Positions 43,646 through 57,289 of a DNA stretch of 64,000 bases are shown one piece after another. A program made the translations under genes and the position numbers. The notes below the pieces were generated by a model, which saw nothing but the letters and a program-made list of their open reading frames with translations, ran no database searches and was not told the DNA's origin. How positions within the stretch are numbered: position 1 is the stretch's first letter; each line of letters opens with the position of its first letter. Origin of the DNA: Erythroxylum novogranatense (taxonomy: Eukaryota; Streptophyta; Magnoliopsida; Malpighiales; Erythroxylaceae). The stretch lies in NCBI GenBank assembly GCA_029891385.1, contig CM057230.1:15761372-15825371 (forward strand), given 5' to 3'.

Positions 43646-44782
43646 TGTTTTTAGTTATGTTTATTGAAATTATCTCTTTTGTTTTTTAATATTTTGGTTA
43701 AATATGAAAATCAATATTTATTTTTTATGAGATGGCAAATGGAGATTGCGTCAAATTCGAATATTATTGGTCAAAATCACAAATTTCAAAAAATGAACAA
43801 ATTACTATAGTGGATAAGACGAGATCACATCTAATGTCATACATACTTCAAGAGTAGAAATTTAATAAGAAAACTTATTTATATCTCTAGTATGTATTGA
43901 GTTGGAGGAGGAGACTAGATTTTAACTAGGAAAAGAAGGCAAAAACACATCTACCACATTCTCCATCATTCTCTTTTCATTTATTTTTAGTTTTTTCTAT
44001 TTTTCATCTTCGCTTCTATATTTTTGGTGTTGGAACTAATGTCACGTGTGGCTAAATCTAAATATTATGATTCAAGGAGATTAAAAACTCTAGTTGTAAC
44101 ACAGTATAAACTTATATTTATGTTTTAATTCAAGTATTTCTTATTTTATATTCTTATATTTCATGAACAATTAATATTAATCAATCTAAAAATTAATTTG
44201 ATGTTGATTATTTTATAGTTATCCATGTAGTGATCCACAATTGTCATAAAGGATTGATAATAGGTTATTTATAAATTTGCATATTTAATTTATAACAAAC
44301 AAGAAAACTAAGTTGACTAATTGTAGTTATCTCAATTATTTAATTTAAGGTCTAGTCTTATTCACTAAGCTTATTCTTATAATTTACTTAATATGGAATG
44401 TTATCATACCCAATCGATTAATAGTACTTTTTGTTTGAATCTTTGGGTGCGAATCAATTATTTTAGAAAATTTGAGATTTATTATGACTATCCTAATATG
44501 TTTTACACAAACCGCTTGAATTGTGAAAATTATTCTTTTTAGATTAACGATCTACTTGAATCAGAGTTTACTCTTGAGTGTCTCACTTTTATATTTAATT
44601 GTTTTATTTTGATTCCTTTTTAAATTTAGTTTATTAGTTAATTAATCATAAAACCCTACTTATTTTGTTAATTGAAATTAAGAAACTAGTTTTAATTCTC
44701 TTATAATTTGACCTGGTTTCATGACTAGTATAAGAGTTTAAAGAATCAAAATCAACGTTGAGAGCTTCGATAGCCTGATCAT
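43646..44782 (+). repeat. 5' LTR of the Athila-like element
   Basis: Aligns with 49355-50586 over its length with many substitutions and indels. Confidence 0.7.
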
Positions 44783-44787
44783 AATTT

Positions 44788-44805
44788 TAACGTCATTGTC
44801 AAGGA
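44788..44805 (+). other. Decayed primer binding site (tRNA-Asp type)
   Basis: TAACGTCATTGTCAAGGA stands where Athila elements have TGGCGCCGTTGCCGGGGA. Eleven of 18 bases agree and all seven differences are C-to-T or G-to-A. Confidence 0.65.
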
Positions 44806-44999
44806 ACTCTTTTTTTTTTTAATTATTTGCATTATTTGATAGTTTTCTACTGATCTCTTGTTTTATATGACTCGTTCTTCTAAAAAAAAGTGGAGTGCAA
44901 TATAATCTAGAAATGGAGAAAATAACATATCATTTAAGGAAAGAGACTAAGCAAGGAAGGGGTCATTCACCTTTAGAAGTGAAAGTTAAGATAGATCTA

Positions 45000-47100
45000 A
45001 TAATTGGAGGAGGTTCTAATTTCCAAGAAGAAAGAAGAAATTATGGCAAATTCTAAAACTAGAACGTTGTGGGAGTTAGTTACACCAAATTTGAATCAAC
45101 TTTTATGCATATGATTTTCATATTTTGAGTATATTTTAAATTAAAACATGGATTGATTCTCTTAATCCTAATTTTTGTTGGTCTTACAGGTGAAGATTCT
45201 CGTAAACACTTAAAGAATGTATTGTTATTTGCTATGGAAAGCTACAAAAAGTGACAGAAGAACAAATTAATCTAAGAGTTTTTCTGTTCTCATTTAAAGA
45301 CAAGGCAAATGATTAGTTATATTATCTTCCCTCTGGCATAATGACAACGTGGAATGAGATGAAAAGGTTGTTCTTAGAGAAGTTTTTTCCTACATCACCA
45401 ATAGCTAATATCATAAAGTGAGATACGTGGGATAAGACAATTCACTGGAGAAACATTATATGATTATTAAGAGAGGTTTAAGGAGTTACGTGCAAGCTAC
45501 TGAAAACATGAAATTCTTAACCAACTGATTCACTACTTTTATAAATGAATATTGACAATGGATATAAGTATGATAGATATAGCTAGTAGAGGAGCTTTGG
45601 TAAATAAAACACCTTAAGTAGCCAGACAGTTTATATCATACATGGTCGAAAATTTTCAACTATTTGGGGATAAGGATGGATGGAGCTATTAAGCATGTGA
45701 ATAAGATAAGTAATATGAATCTTGAGGATAAAATTTCAAATTTAACTGCTTTAGTTCATCAAACGGCTTTAGGTTAATTATAATCAACATTAGTGTGTGA
45801 AATATGCTCATTCTTTAGACATCATATTGATATGTGACCTATATTGTAATAAGGGTCCTTTTAAGAAGCTAACGCGGTAGGGAAAATGTATGGTCAACTT
45901 CAATGAAAATATGAACATTATTCTAATCATTATAATTCAAGAAAAAAGGGATTATCCAGATCTTAGCTATGGAAATCAACAAGGGCAACAAAGATATCAA
46001 CCTCACAATTCAATAAACAATCTCAAGCCTTTACATATGCTTAGTCTCAATATTCAAATTCAGGTATGTCTTTGGATGAAATTATTAAGACACTTACTAC
46101 TAATATTCAATAATTTCAGTAGAAAATAAGAGCAAGCTTTTAGAACTTGCAAAATCAGATAACTCAATTAGCCATCTATGTTAACAAATTGTAAGTGTAA
46201 GAATTAGGAAAACTAACTTCCCAAACATTATATTGGCAAATCCTAAGGAAAATGTGAATGTAATGAAATTGAAAAGTGGTAAGTAAATTCAATCTACATC
46301 TTCCTTACTTATGGAGGTAGAAAAGCATGATGAAAGAGAAAAGAAAGATGAACCTTCAAATCAAGAATCAATAAAGGTAAAGGATGATTTATCTTCAATG
46401 ATATCCTAATGACATATACCTCCTTTTCCTAATAGGTTGACTAAATAAAAAATAAGAGGAACAGGAAAGAGAGATCTTAGAAACCTTCAAAAAGCTGGAA
46501 ATTAATATATCACTTCTAGAAATCACTAAGAAAATTTTGAAATATGCAAAACTTTTTAAAAAACTATGCACAAATTAAAGGAAGTCGGAGGATAACAAGA
46601 GGATAGTTTTAAGTAAGAGTGTATCAGCTATGACAAATAGAAAATTACCAAAAATATGCAAAGAACCAAGCATGTTTACACATCCGTGTGTCAATAGTGA
46701 CAAGAAAATTGAGCATGACATGCTAGACTTAGTTGTATTTATTATACTCAATTTACCAAGCTTTAAATTTGAATTTTTGCAAGAAATTAATGTGATTATT
46801 CAACTAACTGATTGTTCTTATGTACATCCTACTAGCATTTTATAGGATGTTTCAGTCTAAGTTAATGGTTTGATATTTGCAATGGACTTTTACATCTTGA
46901 AAATGGATGGAAAGAGTGTTGAAAATTCAACTTTGATTTTGTTGGGAAATTCATTTATGAAGATGACTAAGACGAAAATTAACGTGGACGAAGTACTTTT
47001 TTTGTTAAGTTTAATGGAGAGACAATAAAGTTTAATATTTTTGAAGCAGTGAAGTACTCTAATGATTGTCAATCTGTTTACTATATGGATATTGTGGATT
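45000..47100 (+). pseudogene. Athila-type gag and protease remnants
   Basis: Scraps in order: EMKRLFLEKFFPTSPIANI (about 45355-45415), EKHDERE, PPFPNRLTK (near 46420), FKKLEINISLLEITKKILKY (46490-46550). Then TNRKLPKICKEPSMFTHPCV leads to the protease region, where the active-site DLGAS of Athila is replaced by DLVVF. This is followed by INVIIQLTDCSYVHPTSIL and NSTLILLGNSFMKM (46920-46965). The order and wording follow Athila Gag-Pol closely enough to assign the family. No stretch longer than about 75 codons is open. Confidence 0.6.
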
Positions 47101-47635
47101 CATTTGTGCAAGATATTTTTTTTTTTAAGTTTTGATTATGAGTTGAAATTTAAAGTTAAACCAAAAGTGAACGAGAGTAAGTTGATGAAAATTGTGAATT
47201 TGTAGAATCATTTTAGTGATGTTAATAAATTCGAAAACTTTAAATGCTGAAATTACTATAACTCACAAAAAAACATTACCCTCTATTTTGTAAAATCCGA
47301 AGATAAAATTGATAGTCTTACGTAATCACCTAAAATATTCCTATTTATTTAAGAAAGAGCCATTATCTACGATCATCTCAAAAAGGTTTACCATAGGGCA
47401 AGAGGATGGGCTAGTAACATTACTTAAGGAGTACAAAATTGTAATTATGTAGAAGTTTGAGAAGAAAAAGCTTCATCAAGCATAACAATGTTAAACAATT
47501 GTGCTTTTTTGGAGACAACCCAAAATATGATAGTTTTTATTAGTTCTATGTTAGTTATATATAACTTTCATTTGCTTGTTTTTTAGAAATTAGTTTATTG
47601 GCTTAAGGAGAAATATATCTTAAAATTCTATAATA

Positions 47636-47815
47636 CTAAATTTCATAAGGCATGATCATGCCTTATGTAATTCAATTGTTAAGATCAAATACTCAAAATT
47701 TCATAATACTAAAACTTATAAGGTGAGATAATATCTTATGTGATTTAGCTATATAGAATGAACCCCATAAAATTCTAAAATACTAACATTCATAAAACGT
47801 GATCGCGCCTTACAC
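47636..47815. repeat. Three imperfect palindromic repeats
   Basis: Three units, each built as AAAATT(C)...CATAAGG-core-CCTTATG. The first core (47644-47667) is a perfect 24-bp palindrome with half-site CATAAGGCATGA. The second is near 47714-47741 and the third, with GTGATCGCGCC in the centre, near 47791-47812. They lie in the 3' part of the Athila-like element. Confidence 0.7.
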
Positions 47816-47861
47816 ATGTCAGCAGTATGTTTGATTTTAAATACATTTATAATAATTTCAA

Positions 47862-47893
<32 letters not shown>

Positions 47894-49354
47894 AAATTAA
47901 ATTTATAAATTAAAAATATCGCACACTTAACCTTGTCCACTGACACCATATTACATCTCCTCGTGGATCTACTATGCGCTTTATTTTTATTGATTATTTT
48001 GTGGCATATAAGCATCTTGTGTATACATTGAGGACAATGAATGATTTAGGTGCGGGGGAGCAAGATAATATATATTATGATGAACTATGTGATTTGTACT
48101 TGAACTTATAAATACTATGATTCATATATTGATTCTTCCTTATGATATCCTCATAGTCTTCTAATTGTTGTTTATAAATAATCTCTAAGTTATGATACTT
48201 TTTGTTTAAGTTATAACGCATGAGAGACATAAATATGATTAATGTTTTCATTAAATTACTTTAAGTATCACATTGATTTTGTTAAATAAAAGTATGCAAG
48301 GCTTGATGTATTTTGATACCTACATAAGTTTTGACCTAAGAGCATTCATCACATTTGTATTCATACATATCTTTTGGTGTGTGTTATTAAGCATTGTTTG
48401 TTTATGTTATAACTTGCTTTTAAATACATGTTGAGACTATTTTTTAATGAATTTATCCATAAAGATGATAAGGGCACTTAGAATAACCATTTTGACTTAA
48501 ACAAGCCTATTTATTTATTTTATCCCTAAAACTCAATTTGAGCGTTAACATGTCTTTTATTGAATGTTAACCTTGTTATAAACCAAGTTTACCCATCTTG
48601 TTGATATCCTTAATAAACTTAAACCCTAAATTGAAATACTTGTATCAAGCTTATTTATGTAGAATTTTAACTATTTTCATGAAAATAATAAAAATTATTC
48701 AAGTTGCATTATTTTGATTTTCATTTTTATAGAATGGGAAAGAAGTATAAAAAAGACAACAAAAAATCTCCTCTTTGATGTTCTTTGCTAAAAAGAAGAA
48801 AAAGTTATTGAAAATGATACTATTTGAATCAAGTGAGTTTTAAATTGATTTAAGTTAAAACTTGTGTGGATAACGTTATATGATTTTTTTCAATTTATTT
48901 AACCTAAAAACTTCCTTTTTGTCATACATTACCTAAATCGCATTATAACTCTTATCAAGTCCCTTTGATTTATGCATTAGGATTATTTTTATCAGTGGTG
49001 GAGATATAATTCGTGAGAAGCTTATGAAAATAACTTATTATGCTTTGATTTGAAAGTTTAATGAACCCTAAACAGTTTGAGTTTATAGATTGAAATCCAT
49101 GACAGGGTGTCAATTATTGTTTTATTTTATTTTGATGGAATTGATGAGTTATTAAGTTTATTCTAAAAACATGTCCTATGAGTGCTTGTTCTCTCAATTG
49201 TTATTTTATCCTAAACCTTTAATGTATATTAGCTTTTGGGATATTTATGGATAATATAAAAGAAGATGAGATGTTGCTATGAGGATGATTGATATATTGA
49301 ATTGATATGTGCTTAAGGATAACCATGAGTATGGTGCGAGGGAATTTGATAAGA

Positions 49355-50586
49355 TGTTGTTTAGTTTTGTTAATTCAAATTATCTCTTTTGTTTGTACTA
49401 TATTTTGGTATTTAAATAGGAAAATTAATATTACTTTATTTCAGGAGATGATAAGTGGAGATTGTATCAAATTGGAGTATTATTGGTCAAAATCACGAAT
49501 TTTAGAAAAAGATGATAGATTATTGTAGTGGATAAGGCGAGATCATGCCTAATATCATATTCACTTGAAAAGTTGGAATTCAATTATGAAACTTATTTCC
49601 ATCCCTATTATGTAGGGATTTGGATTTGTTTTAGATAATAATTTTTGCAAGAGGAGATTAGTTTTTAAGTTGGAAAAGAAAGACAAAAATAAGTCTACCA
49701 CCTTCTCCATCATTCTTTTTTTGTTTCTTTTTAGTTTTCTCTCAATTATTCATCTTTTCTTCTATACTTTTTATGTTGGACTTGAACTAAATTCTTGTGT
49801 AACTAGATCCAAATATTCTAATTCAATGGGATTTAAGACTCTACTTGTAACTTTGTGATGTTTTGTCTTAAACTCATATTAATGTTGTAATTCAATTATT
49901 TCTTGTTTTATATTTTATTTTCCTAAATAATTAATATTGTTTAATCGATAGATTAATTTGATGTTGATTATTCTATAGCTATTCATAAATTTAGTGATCT
50001 ATAATTATCGTGAATAATTGGTACAAGTAGTAAATATGTTATTTATGAATTTACATATTTAACTCATAAAAACAAGAAAACTAAGTTGAATAGTTATCGC
50101 TATCTCAATTATTTAATTTAGAGTCTAATTTTTCCTAAGCTTTTATTATCATTTAATTGATATAGAATACTATCATACTCAATTGATTGATGATAAGTTT
50201 TGGTTTGAATGTTGAGTTTTAATTAATTAATTTAGAAAATTTTGAGATTTATTATAGTTATCCTAATACATTTCAAACTTATAACTTGAAATATGAAAAT
50301 TATTCTTTTTAGACTAATTATCAAATATTACAATTAGATGAGATATTTCTTTTGAATTGGAGTTAAGTACTATAGAATTTCTCACTTTTATATTCAATTA
50401 ATTTAGTTTGATTCCTTATTAAATTTACTTTATTAATTAGTTAATTAATCATAAACCTTCACTTTGTTTTGTTAATCGAAATTTAAAAAGCAATTTTTTA
50501 TTTTCTTGGGATTTGATTTAGTTCTACGACTATTACAAGGGTTTAAAAAATCAAAAATAATTTTAAAGATTTTGATAATTGGATAA
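49355..50586 (+). repeat. 3' LTR of the Athila-like element
   Basis: Counterpart of 43646-44782. A weak purine-rich run (GCGAGGGAATTTGATAAGA) precedes it. Confidence 0.7.
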
Positions 50587-50624
50587 TGAACCCATTACAC
50601 ATAAAACAAATTTATCATCATCAT

Positions 50625-50740
50625 CATACCTAGTTCGAAGCCCCGTAATAAAGCAGGATCTGAGGAGGTTTGTTAGTACGCAGCCTTACCTCTACAGAGT
50701 AGAGAGATTGTTTCTGGTAGACCTGCATGCAGATGTGACA
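50625..50740 (-). mobile_element. SINE fragment (Au-like)
   Basis: On the plus strand GGATCTGAGGAGG, then GTACGCAGCCTTACC, then AGAGAGATTGTTTCTGGTAGACC resembles the reverse of the plant Au SINE body (…GGAAACAGCCTCTCTGC…GGTAAGGCTGCGTAC…CCCCAGACCC). TTCGAAGCCCC lies beside it. No poly-T/A tail or duplication was fixed. Confidence 0.45.
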
Positions 50741-50884
50741 ATAAAAGAGTGATGCATGTTAACGAATAAATAAATAAAACTGACACGTTAAATTATTATG
50801 TAAATAAAATTACAATAAATACATAAATAAATAAAATAAAAATATAATAAAAGGATATACCTTAAAATAAAATATAACATGAAG

Positions 50885-51060
<176 letters not shown>

Positions 51061-53319
51061 AAGTACAGAGTAGTTGATACGAAGGTTAGAAAAAAAGTTA
51101 TTAAAAATAATTCAGCAAATATACTTGATAAATTGTAAAATTCGATTTATACCTAGTATACTACAAATTTCTGCTCACTATTTATAGAGTTGTGCCTGTC
51201 AACTTTACAGTTCTGTATTATTTTAATTTTATCATAGGGTATTGATATGCAAAGTCAACAAGATAAATACACATAGAACAGTATACAACATAAAACAATC
51301 TCATAATACATATAAATCTATGGATTTTGACTAAAACGATATTTTAGTATATTGCAGAAATTGCTATAGTCTCCAACATGTGCCTGGGTACACTGCCAAC
51401 TGCTATTAACATGATGTGAATTGCACATGTAATTTGTTAGGATATGATTTGATAATTGTGATACATGAGATGTGACTGGATCTGTCAATAGTTGAGAATT
51501 GAGATGAATATCGCAGATGTTTATTTCTTTTGTTTTTTGTCCTCATTTATCAGATTCGTAAAGATAAATTCATGCAATAATCGTATACGTGAATGCCAAG
51601 AACCTGCCATTACTTATAGAACTATAATTCAGCAACATTTGACATTAACATACATGTTTATTATAGGCAAATTGTATTTACATGGTCACTTATATAAGTC
51701 GTCCGAACTCACAATCTTTAAAAGTAGGACACCTTCTCACCACCAATTGGACCACTCCCTAAGAGTCAAAAGTTCTGTGGACTATCAATTTTAGATCACC
51801 CAGTTCTGTCAACTATCAATTCACGCGTTAGGCCTGAGCTTAAGCTCGATGGATCACAGAACTTCTATGTACATAAATGGCGCTTGTATTATCTCACAAT
51901 TGTAGCTGATTGGACGCGAGATTTGGAGAATATTTATAGGGGTTCTCAGTGGCGCATAATTGTGTTTTTAAACAATTGGATTGGGAATTTGTTCTAATTA
52001 AAAACTGCCGCCCAAATGTTTCATATATATAACAGAGGGCATCAAACGCCACTGAGCTTTACATTATGGCTTAGTATATTCGCTAAATTTAGTACTAACA
52101 AACACGGTTTTCTTTAATACGTAGTTGTGTGACAGATTCTGATGACCACTTACTTAGACACCAGCGTATCTCGTTTTTCGTAACTTCTAACTGAAATCAG
52201 AATAAGATTTGGAAGCATCAAATCCAATCTTACTACAGTTTTGTCACACACGTCATAAAAAGTACAGGTTGAGTTCATAGAGATTTACATAAAAAGAATT
52301 GAATAGACAAGTTGAAATATGAACTCTTTTAAATCTATATTTTACTCATATGATAAGAATTATGCTCATACATTATTAAATGATAATTATATAAAGGTTT
52401 ATTAATATAATAGGCACGCAATAGTAGCTAGAGCAGTTAATTTTTTTGAGGTAAGAGAAATATATCAAAGATAAAAAATCATATCAAATTTAAAAAATTA
52501 AGAAAATAGCCCCTTTTAGAAATAATGTATGACTAAGCACATTAGTATATAAGATTATATATGATAAAATTCAATTTCTCACCTAAATTATTCTCTTGAG
52601 GGTTATGAATTGGTTCAAGTTCTGCTAAATTTGCAATGAACCTATGGGCTTACATGAGGAGAAAAGTTAGGTCACACACAAGCCTAAGTGAGATTTCATC
52701 TTAAAATTAATTAATAATAGGTAGAATAATCTACTAGACATATATGTTGGTCTTCTTTTGTCTCTTTTTTCGATGTGGGTATTCTGATCACTCCCCCTCA
52801 CATGTGAAGCCTTTTTTACTTGAGCAATCTGGAGAGGTACGTAAACAATCTTCATAAGGATTGGACTTTTGATTGAGGTCAAATAGACCCTCTCTTAGGG
52901 CAAATAATACTATTTAGTCACTTGCTCCATGTAGACTACTAATCCTTCTCCATCTGCTTAAAATGATGGGCCCCTTTTTGGGACAAACAATAGATCAAAA
53001 TTTTCATCGACTCTGATATTATGTCAAATTTGTAATGGGTTAACGCGCTTACACGAGGAGGAAAGTTAGATCATTGTGTGTGATCTAACTTTTCTTTTAG
53101 TATGGACCCCTAGATCCATTGCAAATATAATATGATATTAAAGCAAGTCTAGTTCGAATTCTTAATTTTTCGATTGTCCGTTTGAATGTTTAGTGTCAAC
53201 GGTTCGCTTCGGTTACTAATGTGATTATTTTAAGTGACAACAAAATGTCTAGTCTCAGTTACACTCAAAAGACAGTGTTAGATAATCTCACATTGAATAA
53301 ATTAAAAGTGAAAATGTTT
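51061..53319. other. Intergenic, with a decayed repeat at 52600-53135
   Basis: 51061-52600 shows nothing recognisable. Between 52620 and 53135 related phrases recur: AAATTTGCAATG...CTTACATGAGGAGAAAAGTTAGGTCA, AAATTTGTAATGG...CTTACACGAGGAGGAAAGTTAGATCA, and the inverse TGATCTAACTTT...CCATTGCAAAT. GACTCTGATATTATGTC at about 53009 resembles a reversed tRNA-Met primer site. This may be an old small LTR element on the minus strand, but I could not set limits. Confidence 0.4.
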
Positions 53320-54060
53320 GGAGTCGTTTGATTCTATTTTTGCTTTTCTGTTGTAGTTTTTAGTTTCTGTTTTCAGTTTTCAATTTTTTGTTTTTGTTTT
53401 TCTTTAAAATAAAAACAAAAACTTGCTTGGTTATTAATGTTAATGTAGTTATATTTTATCACTAATAATAATTACATTTTAAATAAAACTTAAAGATAAA
53501 TTATTTTATTAAATAAATTTATTTAATTTCTTGTATAGTATTTATTAACAAATTATTAATAAAATTATATTATTTTAATAAAATTAATATTTTATTTATA
53601 AAATAATATTTATTTGAAATATATTTTAATTATTAAATCAAATTTTATTTGAATATTTGAATATTTAAAATTTAATTATATTCATTAATAATTATTAAAA
53701 TTTAATTACATATAATTTAATTATAAAACTTAAATAAAATAAAATTATTCATTATTTTTATTGATAATTATTTTTAATTTATTAAATATATAATCTTGAA
53801 TTAAATTATTCATACTTTCTATTAATTATTAAATAATTAAATAATATATATCTAAATGATAATAAATCATATTATTAAAAACAAAAACTGAAAACAAAAT
53901 CACTTTTATGGTTTTCATAATTTTGAAAATAAGAAGAAACCAAAACTAAAAACAAAAACTAAAACTTAAGCGAAATAAGTTTTTTTACTGAATTTGAAAA
54001 AAATAAAAAACAAAAAATAAAATAGAAACAAACACCCCTAAAAGATTAATAAATGGTAAG
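53320..54060 (+). mobile_element. AT-rich MITE-like element, copy 2
   Basis: Left end GTTTGGAGTCGTTTGATTCTATTTTTGC and, on the opposite strand, right end CTTTTAGGGGTGTTTGTTTCTATTTTAT form imperfect terminal inverted repeats. The interior is extremely AT-rich, with GTTTTTAGTTT / AAACTAAAAAC flanks mirroring each other. The same interior occurs inverted at 36420-36880. No coding capacity. The superfamily is not certain. Confidence 0.65.
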
Positions 54061-57000
54061 AGCCAACTAACCAAACGGTTCATTCTAGTCAAATTGGCAA
54101 AGATTTGACCGAAGCTCAATTCTTATTAATAAATTCTATACTTTAACCATAATAAAATTTTAATAAATTCTAAATGCAATTCTTCTAAGAAACTTCCAAG
54201 CGTAATTGATGATCATTGAAAATATGTTACATTTGTTAATATTAAATAATTAGAATCTTTTATTTATCAAGTAATTTTTAAAATACATTATTTATACATT
54301 ACTAACAATTTATTTGATGGGTATATCAAATTTCACACTTATTAAAAGAAATAATCACTTAAATGCAGACGAGGTCACGTAGAGAGGAGAGCTGTTCTGT
54401 TTTGAGATACCATAGCAATAAAAAGGACTAGCATAATTTGAGGGGTTAACATAAGTGACACATACCTTCGTCGTCGCTTAATCAATAAGTTGAAGGTTCG
54501 ACTATTGAGAATGTAGTAAACTCCTGGGTAACAGTAACCTTCCTTGATTTGAGATGTTCCTGTCACGGAGGGATTAATCCCCGACTAATCCTTAAAAAAA
54601 AAAAAAGGACTAAGCATTAGAGGTAAAGAACTACAGGAACTTAAATATCTTCGGCAAGAGATGATTTGTGTCTACAGATTCCATAGCGTCAAAAGCCTAA
54701 GCAGTTGCCTGACGGTCAGGTTCTGAGGCATAAGTTTGATCAAGCCTTTTTGGACTTCGTAAATCAGTTCTGAAATGAAGACTTTGATCCGTTCAACATT
54801 CTCGTTAAGAATCAAGCTTTGCGGATAGTGGTGCCCTTTGTCTCACTTTTGACCTTCTTTCATGTTTGATAATGGAGTTAAGCAAACTGTCATTCTTTGT
54901 CTAACCAATTACAGTTAAAGAGTGACTGCATTTTTTTCCTATGTAATGTTTAAACGTAATAAGCTATACATGTGTGTGTGTGTGAAAAGACAGGGGGAAT
55001 CCAATTAAGAGCGACAAAAATAAAATGCCAGAGAATTAGCATATTTTTGTACCAGAAAATCATAGTGGCTGTTTTCATATGATATTCTTTCATATTATTA
55101 TATAAAATTATAATCTCCATAACATAGGATTAAAATTTATGAATCTTATCATCACATCCAGGTCGGTACCCACCACATAGAAAAATTAAATTGGCCAAGA
55201 ACCTAAATATGTTGTTCTAATCAGAACGGATGCTTCTTATAATATTATCAATGATACAAAGGAATTTTAAGCTTTATACCAATGATAAGTGTATATAAGT
55301 GCACGCTTGATAAGACCATTGTCCGCATGTCAGGTGCCTTAGCCCTTTTCGAAGCAGCTTTTAGTCTTGAAATGTCAAGAAAGGGATCTATTTCAGGATT
55401 TCTATTGAATGACAGCGATTTGACAGGATGCTTTTCTTCAAGTTGAAGACTTAAAGAAATATTAGGAACAAGAAGAGACGCCAGGAATTTGGGTTTAGCT
55501 GCTTTAGCATCACTGGCTAGCGTTAGAATTAAAAATTGGAAACGATTCTGGACTTTAGATATTTACGATTAAGGCAGCTTTTCTTTTGAGTTTCTTAAAG
55601 GGTCGATTCATCAATCTAGCTTCTAATATTTACTTTGAAATTTGAGTTAGAACATAATATTTTAAAACATTCAAAATACACTATAATATTTAAAATAAAA
55701 TTTACTATTTAAAAAAAGTTCAAAATAACTCTTGATTGGAAGTAACAGCTGACAAATTTAGGTCTTTTGTTTAAATATTTATAATTTAAAATTTTAAAAT
55801 ATATTATTCATGTCAAGAAAACTTAATTCAATCATCTTCAATGAGCCAAAAAAAAAAAAGAATTCAGTAGTGATAACGTCTTTTAATAACATGATATTGT
55901 TAATGAACTCAAGAAAACAGGCAAAAGCAGTTGGGAAAGCTATTGTACAAAACTAGGGGAACATGTTCAGCTCATTGGTCGATGAAAAGATGGGTCGCAC
56001 GTGCAAGAGCAATTGCAAGTTGAGTAGATTTTGAACTGCAATAGGTGTTTGGAAATTAAAAAATTCATGACTGTAATCTAAACCTATTTTTTTATAAATT
56101 GAATTCATTTCTTTAAGTATAGGAATTCAATTACATTAAAACTTAAGGAAGATATCTTCGAATAAAAAAGTTGTTCTTTGTTTATAAAAGTTTATATATT
56201 TATTGTGAGTTTTTATTGAGTATAATTATTTGTCTTGTTTCTTATTAAGAATCACTCTGTGTCATTCAAAGGTAACATCTTGCTCTTGTGATCTTTCATT
56301 CTTTGAACTACTTCACTTCTCACTATCTTCTGTTTCATTTGATTGGATTCCAAAGACTATTAATTAAAATATTATTAATAATTAATTAACTACAATTTAA
56401 TTAATTAAAATATAATTCATTTATATAATTAATTAATTACAATATTTTAATTAATTAATATATTGTAATTGATTAATTATAATATAAGTAATTAAAATAT
56501 AATTAATTAATTAGTTAAAATATAATAAATTTTATTTCTCAATTTTTTACAAATCAACTACTGTTAATAGTATTAATCATTCATTCCTTTTAACCAACTA
56601 GCATAATTATAATAATAATATTCATTCTCATTCTTCACTATATTTATTTTCATTCCAAACAACGTAATTGAATTCATTTATAATATTATTAAATTTGTTT
56701 CAAACAATGTAAATTGAATTCAATTCAGTCTTATTAATATAATTGAATCTAATTTGTTAATAAATTCAATTCAAAAGTTTCTAAACAGTCGTAAATCTCC
56801 TAAAAACTGTATTGTGGTCACTACTGATGGGGGACCTACTACCTAGAGATATATCAAACATGGGACTTTAGTAAGTGTACTGTATTATTACGGTCACTAC
56901 TTAAGGGGACCTAGAGATCAAACAAGGGACTTGAATAAGTTGAGAGTTTGGCACCTCCACCAGTTCATTCACGACAAGCGGAGAGAACATATAAGCACAC

Positions 57001-57289
57001 AGATCCTCTTTATTTTTTTTTTAACGTAAGACATGTGATCGAGAGATTTAAAGTCAGAAACTTTTGTAAAGAATATGTTAACTATGGCTTCTCATAGCCG
57101 ACAAGTTATTCGCAGGAGTAAGTGCACAATGAAACTGGGAATCTAGACTTGTGGGACTATATATGTATAAGGTTTTGAAGTTGAGAGTCGAAGAGAGAAG
57201 CTGTATAAAGTTCTTCAGAGAGCAAGAGTGCAGCAACCTCAGAAGCTAGTTCAAACTAGTGGGAGGTGGTGTGCTGGCTTTTGTACGTT
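54061..57289. other. Intergenic and AGL12 upstream region
   Basis: No gene, RNA gene or clear transposon boundary seen in 54061-57100. Around 56360-56520 the sequence is almost wholly TAATTAAT-like. The AGL12 promoter lies at the right end, with CTATATATGTATAAGG near 57157-57172 as a possible TATA box about 120 bp before the ATG. Confidence 0.45.

Larger units (their letters stand above)
43646..50586 (+). mobile_element. Old Athila-like Ty3/gypsy LTR retrotransposon
   Basis: The left LTR is about 43646-44782 and the right about 49355-50586; both begin ATAAGA|TGTT and share ordered blocks such as GGAGATTG...ATTATTGGTCAAAATCAC, GTGGATAAGRCGAGATCA, CTACCAC(A/C)TTCTCCATCATTCT and TTTATTAGTTAGTTAATCATAAA. 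A decayed primer site follows the left LTR. The interior has remnants of Athila gag (45000-46200) and protease (46430-47100), a purine-rich GGTGCGGGGGAGC at 48050, and a set of palindromic repeats near 47644. Everything is interrupted by stops. No clean target duplication was found. LTR ends are approximate. Confidence 0.75.

Noticed and set aside
53061..53095. Intrinsic transcription terminator or miRNA hairpin
   Set aside because: The 12-bp stem is too short for a miRNA precursor, bacterial-type terminators do not apply, and the phrase belongs to a larger repeat.
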